Source of the DNA: Chitinophaga agri | GTDB lineage: Bacteria; Bacteroidota; Bacteroidia; Chitinophagales; Chitinophagaceae | Direction: 5' to 3' | Assembly (NCBI RefSeq): GCF_010093065.1 | Contig: NZ_CP048113.1 | Span: 3,534,001 to 3,598,000 of the forward strand | Length of the DNA: 64,000 nt | Shown: positions 17,704 to 27,367 of the stretch, piece by piece | Layout: each line of letters starts with the position of its first letter | Numbering within the stretch: the stretch's first letter is position 1 | Notes under the pieces: model-generated | Database searches by the model: none | The model's input: the letters and a program-made list of their open reading frames with translations, nothing else | Told to the model about the DNA's origin: nothing | Translations under genes and position numbers: made by a program

Positions 17704-18588
17704 ATGCAAATTTTAGACGGTAAACTTGTTTCAGCGGCTGTTAAAGCCCAATTGGCAGAAAAGGTAACTGAATTGAAAGCGTTGGACAAAAAAGTCCCTC
17801 ACCTCGCAGCTATCCTGGTAGGTAACAATCCGGCCAGCGAAACTTATGTGGCTTCCAAGGTGAAATCATGCGCCGAAATTGGTTTCCATTCCACCCTCTT
17901 ACGCTTCGATGAGAAGATCTCTGAAAAGCATCTACTGGACAATATCACACTACTGAACGAAAATGCTGATATTGACGGTATCCTTGTACAACTTCCTCTT
18001 CCTAAACATATCAACGAAGAACTGGTGATCAACGCGATTGATCCCAGCAAAGACGTAGATGGTTTTCATCCCACGAACGTAGGTAAAATGGTGATCGGAT
18101 TACCTACCTACATTCCTGCTACTCCCTATGGCATTATGCTGATGCTCGAACACTATAACATTCCTACCAAAGGAAAACACGCTGTAGTGATCGGACGCAG
18201 TAATATCGTAGGTACGCCTATGAGTGTCCTGCTGAGCCGTAACGCAAATCCAGGCAACTGTACCGTAACGCTTACGCACTCACAGACCACCAACCTGAAA
18301 GAACTCTGTCTCCAGGCAGACATTATCGTAGCAGCGATCGGCCGTCCTAACTTTGTCACTGCTGATATGGTGAAAGAAGGCGCCGTTGTAATCGACGTGG
18401 GTATCAACCGCATCGAAGACGCCAGCAAAAAATCTGGTTTCAGACTGGTAGGTGACGTTGACTTCAACGCTGTTGCTCCTAAATCCAGCTTCATCACACC
18501 GGTTCCGGGTGGTGTTGGTCTGATGACGATCGCAGCCCTGCTGAAAAATACCTACAACGCTGCCAGCCAGAAAGTAAATATGAACTAA
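17704..18588 (+). CDS. folD: Bifunctional methylenetetrahydrofolate dehydrogenase/cyclohydrolase
   Basis: Interconverts 5,10-methylene-, methenyl- and 10-formyl-tetrahydrofolate for one-carbon supply. The protein of 294 residues has the catalytic Tyr and Lys in ETYVASKVKSCAE, then DGILVQLPLPKH near residue 98, the nucleotide site VVIGRSNIVGTPMSVLL near 163, and TPVPGGVGLMT near 268. The ATG at 17704 is preferred; an upstream TTG at 17698 falls within the -7 promoter element. A long structured inverted repeat follows the stop and precedes queE. Confidence 0.97.
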   Translation: MQILDGKLVSAAVKAQLAEKVTELKALDKKVPHLAAILVGNNPASETYVASKVKSCAEIGFHSTLLRFDEKISEKHLLDNITLLNENADIDGILVQLPLPKHINEELVINAIDPSKDVDGFHPTNVGKMVIGLPTYIPATPYGIMLMLEHYNIPTKGKHAVVIGRSNIVGTPMSVLLSRNANPGNCTVTLTHSQTTNLKELCLQADIIVAAIGRPNFVTADMVKEGAVVIDVGINRIEDASKKSGFRLVGDVDFNAVAPKSSFITPVPGGVGLMTIAALLKNTYNAASQKVNMN

Positions 18589-18602
18589 TTCAATATCCTG
18601 TA

Positions 18603-18697
18603 AAACGCTTAACGCTTTTTGCACCGTTTACCTGAGCCCCACCCCTGTCTGTAAACAGGAAGAAGGCTCAGCAGCCGGCACAATGCGTTAAGCGTTT
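18603..18697. repeat. Nested inverted repeat between folD and queE
   Basis: The outer stem AAACGCTTAACGC (18603-18615) pairs perfectly with 18685-18697. Inside it CTGAGCC (18632-18638) pairs with GGCTCAG (18665-18671), and CCTGT with ACAGG (18644-18648, 18655-18659). It ends 9 bases before the queE -7 element. It could be the folD transcript end or a regulatory structure. Confidence 0.7.
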
Positions 18698-18706
18698 GCA
18701 TTTTCG

Positions 18707-18714
18707 TAACTTTG
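18707..18714 (+). promoter_or_regulatory. Predicted queE -7 element abutting the start codon
   Basis: TAACTTTG ends 4 bases before the queE ATG at 18719, which predicts a leaderless message. Confidence 0.45.
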
Positions 18715-18718
18715 TATC

Positions 18719-19348
18719 ATGTCAACTATTACAGCCGATATCGCAACAGCTCTCCAGCTTCCTGTCATGGAACGTTTCTACACGCTTCAGGGTGAAGGTA
18801 ATTACTGGGGACAAGCTGCTTATTTCATTCGTCTTGGCGGATGTGATGTTGGCTGTCACTGGTGTGACGTGAAAGATAGCTGGGATATGGCCCGTCATCC
18901 GCTCGTTGATATAGACGAACTGGTACGTGACGCTGCTGTACACCCTGGTCGTATTGCCGTTATTACCGGTGGTGAACCCTTACTGCATAACCTGGATGCC
19001 CTGACCACTGCCCTGCAGGCAGCCGGCTTCCGTACACATATGGAAACATCCGGCTCCTCCCCGCTCAGCGGTAACTGGGACTGGATCACCCTCTCTCCTA
19101 AAAAGTTCAAGGCACCGTTACCGGACATCTGTAAGGTGGCCCATGAACTGAAAGTCGTTATTTTTAACAAAAGCGATTTTGCCTGGGCAGAACAACATGC
19201 TGCACTGGCCGGTCCGGATTGCAAACTCTACCTGCAGCCAGAATGGGATAAAGCCGCTCAAATGACGCCACTGATCGTTGACTACATCAAGGAAAATCCG
19301 AAGTGGCAGCTTTCCCTGCAAACCCATAAATACATCAACGTCCCTTAA
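18719..19348 (+). CDS. queE: 7-carboxy-7-deazaguanine synthase QueE
   Basis: Radical SAM enzyme that contracts 6-carboxytetrahydropterin to 7-carboxy-7-deazaguanine in queuosine synthesis. The 209-residue protein begins with RFYTLQGEGNYWGQAAYFIRLGGC. Its iron-sulphur cluster motif is C-x3-C-x2-C in GGCDVGCHWCDVKDSW near residue 40, followed by ITGGEPLLH and METSGS. YLQPEW is in the C-terminal part. It stands alone in its own transcription unit, away from queD and folE at 55-56 kb and tgt at 6 kb. The ATG start is fixed by the -7 element 4 bases upstream. Confidence 0.95.
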   Translation: MSTITADIATALQLPVMERFYTLQGEGNYWGQAAYFIRLGGCDVGCHWCDVKDSWDMARHPLVDIDELVRDAAVHPGRIAVITGGEPLLHNLDALTTALQAAGFRTHMETSGSSPLSGNWDWITLSPKKFKAPLPDICKVAHELKVVIFNKSDFAWAEQHAALAGPDCKLYLQPEWDKAAQMTPLIVDYIKENPKWQLSLQTHKYINVP

Positions 19349-19378
19349 GAGCCTGCACCATACATCATTTTAGCACAT

Positions 19379-19386
19379 TACATTTG
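19379..19386 (+). promoter_or_regulatory. Predicted -7 element of PorE-like gene
   Basis: TACATTTG matches TAnnTTTG, 32 bases before the preferred ATG at 19419. Confidence 0.4.
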
Positions 19387-19418
19387 TGCTTTTTTTCATA
19401 TATTGGGCCCCAAGCCCA

Positions 19419-21323
19419 ATGAATGTTATGATGAGAGTCCTCCTATTGATGAGTAGTTGCCTGCTGTTGAGCCTTGACATGAGCGCTCAGGTAGTGACAT
19501 ATGACAAAGCGAAGAAAAAAGCACAGAAAAGTTTTGATGATGCGCAGATGGCCATCAGGGAATATCGCATGACGGATGCGGTGGACCTGCTGAAAGATGC
19601 TGTCAGACAGGAACCTGGCTTCACAGACGCCTACGGACAGATGACCATCACTTATGTAGAACTGAAGAAGTATAAGGAAGCCATCACCAACTACGAAACG
19701 CTGAAAAGACTGGACAGTCCCTCTGTGCGTCCTGCCATGCTGGCCTATTCAAAAGCACTCGCAGGTGAAGGCCGTTTCGCAGAAGCCCTGGCTACTGTGA
19801 CACTTTACAATCAGACGTCCAAATACAAAAGCCCAAAAGCGGAAGCACTGATCACTGCCTATACTTTCGCTACGGAAGCGGCCAAGAAGCCCGTGCCATT
19901 CAAGCCGCACAACCTGGGAGACAGTATCAACACCAAAGACCCTGAATACTTCCCTTCCCTGACCATCGATGGTCGTACGCTGGTATTTACCCGTCGTGTG
20001 AACAGCAAGAACGAAGACTTTTACGTGTCGGAAAAAGATGACAGCCTCGGATGGATGCCTGCATACAGTTTTGGCTCTCCCGTGAACACGGCTAACAATG
20101 AAGGTGCACAAAGCCTGTCACAGGATGGTAACATGCTGGTATTTACAGGATGTAACTTCCCCGGTGGCAGAGGTAGCTGCGACATCTACTATACCATCCG
20201 TACAGAAGAAGGTCTGTGGGTGGAACCGATGAACATGGGTTCTCCTATCAATACCCGCGACTGGGATTCTCAGCCGAGCCTCTCGGCGGATAAATCAACG
20301 CTTTACTTTGCGCGCGAAACACAGGACGCTGGTTCGGAGATATTCATGAGTAAGTTGCAGCCAAATGGTAAATGGGGATACCCGGAAAGACTGGGCCCCA
20401 ACATCAATACACCCGGCCGCGAAACCACTCCTTTCATACACCCGGATAACCAGACACTCTATTTCTCGTCTAACGGTCACCCGGGATTTGGTGATATGGA
20501 TATCTTCTATTCCCGCCGTCAGCCCGATGGTACCTGGGGACCTGCTATTAACTTAGGTTATCCTATTAACACCGTTGATGAAGATGCAAGTCTCATCGTT
20601 GCTGCAGATGGTAAAACGGCATATTTCGCTTCTGACAGATCTGACAGCCGCGGACAACTCGATATCTACAGCTTCGAACTGTATCCGGAAGCAAGACCAC
20701 AGAAAACACTCTTCGTACGTGGATATGTATACGATGCGAAAACCAAGAAACGTTTGATGGCGAATATCGAAACCTACGATATCTCTACCGGGCAGGTAGC
20801 TGCAACCATCCGTACAGACAGGGTAGGCGACTTCATGGCGCCGTTACCAGTTGGTAAAGACTATGCATTCAGCGTAAACCGCAAAGGCTATCTGTTCTAT
20901 TCAGATAATTTCTCGCTGAAGAATGCTACTGCCGACTCTTCCTTCTACAGAGAGATCGCATTACAGCCACTCGATACAAGTGCTGTACTGATCTTACATA
21001 ACATCTTCTTCGACACCAGACAGTTCTCCCTGAAAGCAGGCTCCGAACTGGAACTGAATCGCCTCGTGGCATTGCTGAGAGAGAATCCTTCTATCATCAC
21101 GGAGATCAGTGGTCATACTGACAATGTTGGTAATGATAAAGATAACCTGCTGCTCTCTGAACGTCGTGCACAGGCAGTAGTGAAATACCTGGTGGATAAA
21201 GGCATTGCGCCGGAAAGATTACAGGCAAAAGGCTATGGTAAGACAATGCCGGTGGAAGATAATAGTACCGCAGCAGGAAGAGCGGCGAACAGGCGCACGG
21301 AGTTTAAGATCCTGGCGTTGTAG
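19419..21323 (+). CDS. PorE-like envelope protein: TPR, beta-propeller, CRD-like and OmpA domains
   Basis: Probably anchors type IX secretion machinery to peptidoglycan. The order of parts matches PorE of Porphyromonas: signal peptide (ends MSAQ), TPR helices (about residues 30-150), WD40-like PD40 repeats recognisable as TKDPEYFPSLTIDGRTLVF and QPSLSADKSTLYFA (about 170-410), a carboxypeptidase-regulatory-like beta domain (VRGYVYDAKTKKRLMANIE, about 425-510), and an OmpA peptidoglycan-binding domain at the end (ISGHTDNVGNDKDN and LLSERRAQAVVKYL). The frame begins further back at a GTG that overlaps the promoter element; ATGs at 19419, 19428 and 19431 all give a good signal. The PorE identity is by architecture only; many Bacteroidota encode several such OmpA proteins. 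Confidence 0.85.
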   Translation: MNVMMRVLLLMSSCLLLSLDMSAQVVTYDKAKKKAQKSFDDAQMAIREYRMTDAVDLLKDAVRQEPGFTDAYGQMTITYVELKKYKEAITNYETLKRLDSPSVRPAMLAYSKALAGEGRFAEALATVTLYNQTSKYKSPKAEALITAYTFATEAAKKPVPFKPHNLGDSINTKDPEYFPSLTIDGRTLVFTRRVNSKNEDFYVSEKDDSLGWMPAYSFGSPVNTANNEGAQSLSQDGNMLVFTGCNFPGGRGSCDIYYTIRTEEGLWVEPMNMGSPINTRDWDSQPSLSADKSTLYFARETQDAGSEIFMSKLQPNGKWGYPERLGPNINTPGRETTPFIHPDNQTLYFSSNGHPGFGDMDIFYSRRQPDGTWGPAINLGYPINTVDEDASLIVAADGKTAYFASDRSDSRGQLDIYSFELYPEARPQKTLFVRGYVYDAKTKKRLMANIETYDISTGQVAATIRTDRVGDFMAPLPVGKDYAFSVNRKGYLFYSDNFSLKNATADSSFYREIALQPLDTSAVLILHNIFFDTRQFSLKAGSELELNRLVALLRENPSIITEISGHTDNVGNDKDNLLLSERRAQAVVKYLVDKGIAPERLQAKGYGKTMPVEDNSTAAGRAANRRTEFKILAL

Positions 21324-21371
21324 GCATCAGGTATTAAGCATGAGGAATTAAGACGCATAATATAGCAGACA

Positions 21372-21416
21372 ATAAAGCAAGCGCCTGATCAGTAACTGAT
21401 CAGGCGCTTGCTTTAT
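21372..21416. terminator. Bidirectional terminator between convergent genes
   Basis: A perfect inverted repeat with 22-base arms (21372-21393 and 21395-21416) around a single A. It lies between the ends of the PorE-like gene and the phosphatase gene. GAATTAAG-type repeats flank it on both sides. Confidence 0.9.
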
Positions 21417-21492
21417 GAGGAAGCAAATAAGTTGTCAGAAGAAACGCACCGACTGCTCAATCCTCATTCTTCCTGCTTAATTCCCAATTGCA

Positions 21493-22305
21493 TTAATAGC
21501 TGATAAGTTGTCTTATCAACAGACTATCCATCTCTCCTGCGCTACGCTTGTAATTATACTCAAACATCGCCGGCAGCCAGTCACCATACATGGGATTAGG
21601 TAATACAATAAACCTGTTACCAAAATCAGCGGCTGATTGTTGCGTCAGCGCAGTTCGTTTATCCACTACCTGTTTGTCAAACATTTCAGCAAAGTCCCCC
21701 AGATTATCTCCCAGTAGCAATACGATCCGGTGTGTTTGCGCGACCTGTGTACGGCGCGCTTCTTTACCGGAAGTAGTTGTTTTCAGTAGCAGGTGTTCAT
21801 TATCTGCAAAAGGAAAATGCCATTGCTGTAAGTTCTTTAATGTAACATCACGTTCTGTGGCAGAACGGTTACTGATGTAAAATACCTGTACCCCTCTAAC
21901 AGCAGCATATTGCAGAAAAGACAGGGCGCCGGGTACAGTATCAGCGGCTGCTTTTGCTGTCCATTCCTTCCAGGTCTGCTCACTATATGCCTGTCCTTTT
22001 AAAGCGATATGCACATTATACGCACTGTTATCCAGCACTGTTTCATCAATGTCAGTGACGATGGCCAGCGGCTGTGAGCCAGCCTGTGCGAGGCTTTCAT
22101 CCAGCCGTATCCTTGCAATATTGTATGCCTGAAAACACAACGCTTTATACTCTGATGATCTTTGCTGCCATAGTGCAGCCCACGCAGGGCCGTAAGGTTG
22201 CATAATGGTGGAAGGGCTTGTCTGTGAAACAGGCTGCTGCGCAGTTTTACAAGCCATCATGCCGGCAAATAATGCAGATGTGAGTAAAATGTTTTTGTAT
22301 TGCAT
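21493..22305 (-). CDS. 5'-nucleotidase, lipoprotein e(P4) family (class C acid phosphatase)
   Basis: Outer-membrane or periplasmic HAD-type acid phosphatase that can release phosphate from nucleotides. From the ATG at 22305 the protein has 270 residues and starts with a lipoprotein signal (ILLTSALFAGMMACK), with the lipid-modified Cys about residue 18. The paired-Asp catalytic motif is VTDIDETVLDNSAYN near residue 88, and the second acidic motif is LLGDNLGDF near 200. The frame extends 52 codons upstream to 22461, but those residues look non-coding and the lipobox fixes the shorter start. It is divergent from dprA and convergent with the PorE-like gene. Confidence 0.92.
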   Translation of the reverse strand: MQYKNILLTSALFAGMMACKTAQQPVSQTSPSTIMQPYGPAWAALWQQRSSEYKALCFQAYNIARIRLDESLAQAGSQPLAIVTDIDETVLDNSAYNVHIALKGQAYSEQTWKEWTAKAAADTVPGALSFLQYAAVRGVQVFYISNRSATERDVTLKNLQQWHFPFADNEHLLLKTTTSGKEARRTQVAQTHRIVLLLGDNLGDFAEMFDKQVVDKRTALTQQSAADFGNRFIVLPNPMYGDWLPAMFEYNYKRSAGEMDSLLIRQLISY

Positions 22306-22360
22306 GGGAGTAATGTGAAGATGTTTTAACTTAGATATGTTAACCACAAACATAAGCAAT

Positions 22361-23473
22361 ATGCAGGAGGAATTACGCCACCAGATTGCACTTACACAAA
22401 TTCCACAGATAGGAGATATTGTCGCCAAGAAGCTATTGGCACACTTCGGTACAGCGGGCAATGTACTACATGCATCACGAAGAGAATTAGCGCATACACC
22501 TGATATCGGTAGTGTCAGAGCGGATGCGATTTTTCAGTTCCGTGATTACCGGCGGGCAGACAAAGAGATTGAATTCATGCAACAAAATGACATCCGGCCG
22601 GTGTTCTACACCAGCGATGATTATCCACAACGGCTGCGTCATTGTGCGGATAGCCCGGTGATGTTGTATTATAAAGGCAATGCCAATCTGAATGCCGGAA
22701 AGATCGTCAGTATTGTCGGCACGCGCGCACCTGGTGAATATGGTAAGATGATCTGCGCACAACTGGTAGAAGAACTGGCTGCACATCATGTCACTATTGT
22801 AAGCGGAATGGCGTATGGCATAGACATCATTGCACATAAACGGTCTATCCAGCATGGCATTCCGACGATCGGCGTACTGGCGCACGGGCTGGACCGCATT
22901 TATCCACCGCAGCATAAGAGTATCGGAACAATGATGACGGATAATGGCGGACTGCTCACAGAGTTCCTGAGTTATACACAGCCGGACAAACAGCATTTCC
23001 CGATGCGTAACAGGATCGTAGCCGGTATTGCGGATGCTACAATCGTCATTGAGAGCGGTATCCAGGGAGGTTCTATGATCACTGCGGATATTGCCAACAG
23101 CTATAACAGGGATGTCTTTGCTATTCCCGGCCGGATCGGTGATCCGCATGCTGCCGGTTGTAATGAACTGATACGCTCGAACCGGGCGATGTTGCTGTCA
23201 GGTGCCGGGGACCTGCTGCAGGCAATGGGATGGGATACGGATATGCAAAAAAGCCCTCCCCGCCACAACCCGCAAACAGAATTGTTCGTTACACTGGATG
23301 AAGCCGAGCAACATATTGTTACCTTATTCAATAATGGTGAACAGAAACATATTGACCAGTTACGGCAGGAAAGCCATCTGCCTGGCAGTCAGGTCAGTGC
23401 ACTGGTATTAAAACTGGAGATGCTGCATGTATTGAGAAGCCTTCCTGGTCAAAAATATCAGCTGGTATCCTAG
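22361..23473 (+). CDS. dprA: DNA-processing protein DprA
   Basis: Binds incoming single-stranded DNA in transformation and loads RecA. From the ATG at 22361 (MQEELRHQIALTQIPQIG) the protein has 370 residues. A SAM-like N-terminal helical domain leads to the Rossmann-like core with VSIVGTRAPGEYG near residue 117, VSGMAYGIDIIAHK near 146, ATIVIESGIQGGSM and VFAIPGRIGDPHAAGCNELI. A winged-helix domain closes the protein. Another in-frame ATG at 22337 would add 8 residues. No other competence gene is adjacent. Confidence 0.95.
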   Translation: MQEELRHQIALTQIPQIGDIVAKKLLAHFGTAGNVLHASRRELAHTPDIGSVRADAIFQFRDYRRADKEIEFMQQNDIRPVFYTSDDYPQRLRHCADSPVMLYYKGNANLNAGKIVSIVGTRAPGEYGKMICAQLVEELAAHHVTIVSGMAYGIDIIAHKRSIQHGIPTIGVLAHGLDRIYPPQHKSIGTMMTDNGGLLTEFLSYTQPDKQHFPMRNRIVAGIADATIVIESGIQGGSMITADIANSYNRDVFAIPGRIGDPHAAGCNELIRSNRAMLLSGAGDLLQAMGWDTDMQKSPPRHNPQTELFVTLDEAEQHIVTLFNNGEQKHIDQLRQESHLPGSQVSALVLKLEMLHVLRSLPGQKYQLVS

Positions 23474-23925
23474 ATACCTCTATTTCAGGGAGTACGCACG
23501 CATAGTTATTCCTGTACAGGGAGATGACCAGGATGCTTTATGGGAATAACCTGCATATCGCATTATAGCCTTATTATACCTGCATTCCCCCCTTACTGCT
23601 CCCTTCCTGAAGGGAAATAAAGGCGTAATGTGGGTGTGGTAAGGGTGAATGGGAAGTATATCTCCTCAATAAGGGAACTGTCAGGAGTTGCAGTATGGTT
23701 AGTAACACATGAAATACACGCGGTTTCCTCCCGGGAAATTGCCGCATCTGATAAATAACCTACCGTTAACATCCTTCGTTCCCCGCTATCAGCGGGCCTA
23801 TGCTGATCTTTCTTCACACCGTTAACAAGTTTCCCTTCCTGCTCCTCCGCAGCAACATTTTTCTATTTACTGAAATAGGCGTACATTTGCGTGCAATTAT
23901 TTAATAACTGACAAATAGTTGCAAC
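23474..23925. other. Noncoding interval between dprA and guaB
   Basis: 452 bases without a convincing gene. A 74-codon minus-strand frame at 23593-23817 has no recognisable features. The only signal I can support is the guaB promoter near the right end. Confidence 0.6.
23882..23889 (+). promoter_or_regulatory. Predicted guaB -7 promoter element
   Basis: TACATTTG matches TAnnTTTG, 36 bases before the guaB ATG. A TTTTT run lies at roughly the -33 distance. Confidence 0.5.
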
Positions 23926-25401
23926 ATGCCTGCCGGAAAATCGAAACCGAAATTTGTAGAGGACGGACTTACCTTTGATGACGTACTCCTGGTTCCAGCC
24001 TACTCTGAGGTACTTCCTCGAGACGTAAACATCTCAACGCAACTTACCAAAAACATACGCCTTAACATACCAATGGTGTCAGCCGCCATGGATACTGTTA
24101 CTGAAGCTAACCTGGCCATTTCACTGGCTCGTCAGGGAGGCATTGGTATTCTGCATAAAAACATGAGCATTGAGAAACAGGCAGAACTGGTGAGAAAAGT
24201 AAAGCGCAGTGAAAACGGCCTTATTATCGATCCGGTAACCCTGCACGCCAATGCGACAATCGGTGAAGCACTCCGCCTGATGAAGGAAAACAGCATCGGT
24301 GGTATCCCGATCGTGGATGAGAGCAACAGCAAACTGGTTGGTATCCTCACTAACCGCGACCTGCGCTTTGAGAGAAATCACAAACGCCTGGTAAGCGAAG
24401 TAATGACTTCTGAAAACCTGATCACTGCGCCGGAAGGCACCGACCTGAAGAAAGCAGAAAAGATCCTTCAACAGAATAAAATCGAGAAACTGCCTGTAGT
24501 TGCCAAAAATGGTAAACTGGTAGGACTCATTACCTACAGAGATATCCTGCAGGTATCCAGCTATCCGAATGCTGTGAAGGACGCCTATGGTCGTCTGATA
24601 GTAGGTGCTGCGCTGGGTATCACTCCGGATGTTCTTGACAGGGCACAGGCACTGATCAATGTAGGTGTAGACGTAGTTTGTCTGGATAGCTCACATGGTC
24701 ACTCCATCGCGGTTATTAACAGTCTGAAGAAACTGAAGAAAACCTTCCCTAAACTGGAAGTGATCGCAGGTAACGTAGCTACCGGCGAAGGTGCTGCTGC
24801 ACTGGCTGCTGCTGGCGCTGATGCGGTAAAAGTAGGTGTCGGACCTGGTTCCATCTGTACAACCCGCGTTGTAACCGGTGCAGGTTTCCCTCAGCTGTCT
24901 GCTGTACTGCTGGCTGCTGAAGCACTGAAGAAGTCAGGTGTTCCCGTTATCGCTGATGGTGGTATCCGCTACACTGGTGATATGGTGAAAGCCCTGGCTG
25001 CAGGTGCTTCCTGTATCATGGCTGGTTCTATCTTCGCGGGTGTGGAAGAAAGCCCTGGAGAGACTATCATCTACGAAGGACGTAAATTCAAATCCTACCG
25101 GGGTATGGGCTCTCTGGAAGCAATGGTAGAAGGTAGTAAAGACCGCTACTTCCAGGAAGACGACGATATTAAGAAACTGGTACCGGAAGGTATCGTAGGC
25201 CGCGTTCCTTATAAAGGTATGCTGGCAGAAGTGATCCAGCAGTTTGTAGGCGGTTTGCGTGCTGGTATGGGTCTGACAGGCTCTAAAGATATCAAGACCC
25301 TGCAGGCTGCACAGTTCATTAAGATCTCTCCTGCTACGGTAAAAGAAAACCACCCGCATGATGTGGTGATCACTAAGGAAGCACCAAACTACAGCAGATA
25401 A
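23926..25401 (+). CDS. guaB: IMP dehydrogenase
   Basis: Oxidises IMP to XMP with NAD, the committed step to GMP. The 491-residue protein starts with the family's [21 protein letters not shown]. It has two CBS domains at about residues 100-215 ([22 protein letters not shown] and [21 protein letters not shown]). The catalytic loop is [15 protein letters not shown] with the active Cys near residue 310, and the C-terminal flap contains [10 protein letters not shown]. It is a single-gene unit ending in a strong hairpin terminator. Confidence 0.98.
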   Translation: MPAGKSKPKFVEDGLTFDDVLLVPAYSEVLPRDVNISTQLTKNIRLNIPMVSAAMDTVTEANLAISLARQGGIGILHKNMSIEKQAELVRKVKRSENGLIIDPVTLHANATIGEALRLMKENSIGGIPIVDESNSKLVGILTNRDLRFERNHKRLVSEVMTSENLITAPEGTDLKKAEKILQQNKIEKLPVVAKNGKLVGLITYRDILQVSSYPNAVKDAYGRLIVGAALGITPDVLDRAQALINVGVDVVCLDSSHGHSIAVINSLKKLKKTFPKLEVIAGNVATGEGAAALAAAGADAVKVGVGPGSICTTRVVTGAGFPQLSAVLLAAEALKKSGVPVIADGGIRYTGDMVKALAAGASCIMAGSIFAGVEESPGETIIYEGRKFKSYRGMGSLEAMVEGSKDRYFQEDDDIKKLVPEGIVGRVPYKGMLAEVIQQFVGGLRAGMGLTGSKDIKTLQAAQFIKISPATVKENHPHDVVITKEAPNYSR

Positions 25402-25509
25402 TTATTTTGCTGTACGACGGCTGTGAACAGTCCCGATAATGATCTGAAGTGGTTGATGTGTGATGATATACAGTTGACAGATAATTGACGATTGACCATC
25501 GCAGTTCAC

Positions 25510-25557
25510 AATAATGATAAAGCCTCCTGCATTGAGCCAGGAGGCTTTATCATTATT
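25510..25557 (+). terminator. Terminator after guaB
   Basis: A perfect 20-base stem (25510-25529 with 25538-25557) and an 8-base loop; the core is AAAGCCTCCTG/CAGGAGGCTTT, followed by an AT-rich tail. Confidence 0.85.
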
Positions 25558-25680
25558 TAATAATTTATTTGCCCGAGTACTTTTATATTCGCCCTTTCCC
25601 GACCCAGTAATCCGGGCCGTCAGACAATAACTACGGTCATCCATGTACCGTCATAGGTGACCTCACAAAACACATCGACT

Positions 25681-27297
25681 ATGAACCGCTGGTTACCCAT
25701 ACTCATAAGCCTTGCCGGAGCATTGCTGTTATGGGCCGCATGGCCAACCGCACCCTTTACCTTTCTGATATTTATTGCATTTATTCCCCTGCTGCGCCTT
25801 GCAGATATCGTGCCCCATAGACCGAAATTCTTTGGTTGCATCTTCCTGGCCCTGTTCCTTTGGAACCTGGCCACCACCTGGTGGGTAGGCAATACGACCG
25901 TACCTGCCAGCGGCGTAGCGGCAAATCTGATCAATACCCTCGTAATGAGCGTTCCCCTGCTGGCATACCATCGCTCCAGGCAGAGACTGGGCAGAACTGC
26001 AGGGTATTTTGCACTGGTAGTATACTGGCTGACCTTTGAATACGTACACCTCAACTGGGAGTTCAGCTGGCCATGGCTCAGTCTGGGTAATGTATTTGCC
26101 ATGCACCCTTCCTGGGTCCAATGGTATGAATATACCGGCGTGAGTGGTGGCACCCTGTGGGTACTGGTCACAAATATCGTGATCTATGAAACCTGGCGCC
26201 AGCGCAAAAAGTATCCCGTTCCATTATCCACCTTTATGTGGAAAACTGCCTGGAAACCGGCAGCCCTGATCATCATTCCACTGCTGCTCAGTTCACTGGT
26301 GCAGTATAACTTCAAACTGCCTGAAGGACCTGCGTCAAAAGTAGTGATCGTACAACCGAACATTGATCCGTACGACAAATTCGCAGAAGAGAACGAACGG
26401 GTACAGCTCGAAAAGATGATCGAATTATCCGCTAAAGCAACAGATAGTACCACCTCGTATATTATTTGGCCGGAAACAGCGTTATTCACACATGGCGTAT
26501 GGGAACACAAGCTGGCGTATGAAGATGAAACAGAACGTATCCGCCAGTTCCTGCGTAGTCACCCGAAGGCGACGCTGATCAGTGGTGCGACAACACTGAA
26601 GCGCTATGATGTGGTGGATGAAGCACCTGCAATGTCGCGTAGTGCAGAAGATGGCAATATCAGATATGATGCATTCAATGCTGCTATACAGATCGATACG
26701 TCTTACAGTGTACAGGTGTATCATAAAGCGAAACTGGTACCCGGCGTTGAACTCATCCCCTATGCACGGTATCTCTCCTTTATGAAATCACTGGCCCTCG
26801 ATATGGGTGGCATCAGCGGTGGATACGGATTGACACCCGGTGTGACATTACTGGAAGATACCCGTACACATATTAAAGTATTACCTACTATCTGCTACGA
26901 ATCGGTATACGGTGAATATGTTGCGGAACACGTGCGACTGGGCGCGAACCTCGTATTCATCATCACTAATGATGGCTGGTGGGGCGATACAGAAGGACAT
27001 CGGCAGCATGCACAATATGCCAGGTTACGTGCGATCGAAACCCGCCGATGGGTAGCGCGCAGCGCCAACACCGGCATCTCGTGTGTAGTGGACCCGATGG
27101 GCAGACTGCAACAGCCACTCCCTTACTGGAAAGAAGGAGTTATCTCCGCAACTGTAACACCAGGGGATACTTTTACGTTCTATGTAAGGTTCGGGGACTT
27201 AATTTCTAAAGCAGCTATTGCATTTTGCCTTATCGTCATCATATATAGCTACTATCTGAAGTTCACTAAAAAAATAAGGGTTACGGATGATGAATGA
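25681..27297 (+). CDS. lnt: Apolipoprotein N-acyltransferase
   Basis: Inner-membrane enzyme that adds the third acyl chain to lipoproteins, taking it from phospholipid. From the ATG at 25681 it has 538 residues; a GTG at 25657 is also in frame but less likely. About six to seven hydrophobic segments fill the first 210 residues. The C-terminal nitrilase-like domain has the catalytic Glu in IWPETALFTHG, Lys in VYHKAKLVPGVELIPY and Cys in TICYESVYGEY, followed by ITNDGWWGDTEGHRQH. A last membrane segment closes the protein. It fits with the several lipoproteins encoded in this window. Confidence 0.96.
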   Translation: MNRWLPILISLAGALLLWAAWPTAPFTFLIFIAFIPLLRLADIVPHRPKFFGCIFLALFLWNLATTWWVGNTTVPASGVAANLINTLVMSVPLLAYHRSRQRLGRTAGYFALVVYWLTFEYVHLNWEFSWPWLSLGNVFAMHPSWVQWYEYTGVSGGTLWVLVTNIVIYETWRQRKKYPVPLSTFMWKTAWKPAALIIIPLLLSSLVQYNFKLPEGPASKVVIVQPNIDPYDKFAEENERVQLEKMIELSAKATDSTTSYIIWPETALFTHGVWEHKLAYEDETERIRQFLRSHPKATLISGATTLKRYDVVDEAPAMSRSAEDGNIRYDAFNAAIQIDTSYSVQVYHKAKLVPGVELIPYARYLSFMKSLALDMGGISGGYGLTPGVTLLEDTRTHIKVLPTICYESVYGEYVAEHVRLGANLVFIITNDGWWGDTEGHRQHAQYARLRAIETRRWVARSANTGISCVVDPMGRLQQPLPYWKEGVISATVTPGDTFTFYVRFGDLISKAAIAFCLIVIIYSYYLKFTKKIRVTDDE

Positions 27298-27367
27298 TGA
27301 GAGACATTCACTATCAACCAAATAACGTTCGTAATTCGTCATCTGTTAACTGAAAAAATTAATTCTC

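Noticed and set aside
18603..18718. preQ1 riboswitch before queE
   Set aside because: The fold is much larger than preQ1 classes I know, and the predicted promoter lies between the fold and queE, so the fold would not be in the queE message from that promoter.
23593..23817. 74-codon minus-strand frame between dprA and guaB
   Set aside because: No motif, no promoter, no plausible secondary structure; composition looks noncoding. It is listed only as part of the empty interval.
25620..26171. 183-codon minus-strand frame over the 5' part of lnt
   Set aside because: It overlaps the membrane part of lnt, whose catalytic residues and membrane pattern are intact on the plus strand.
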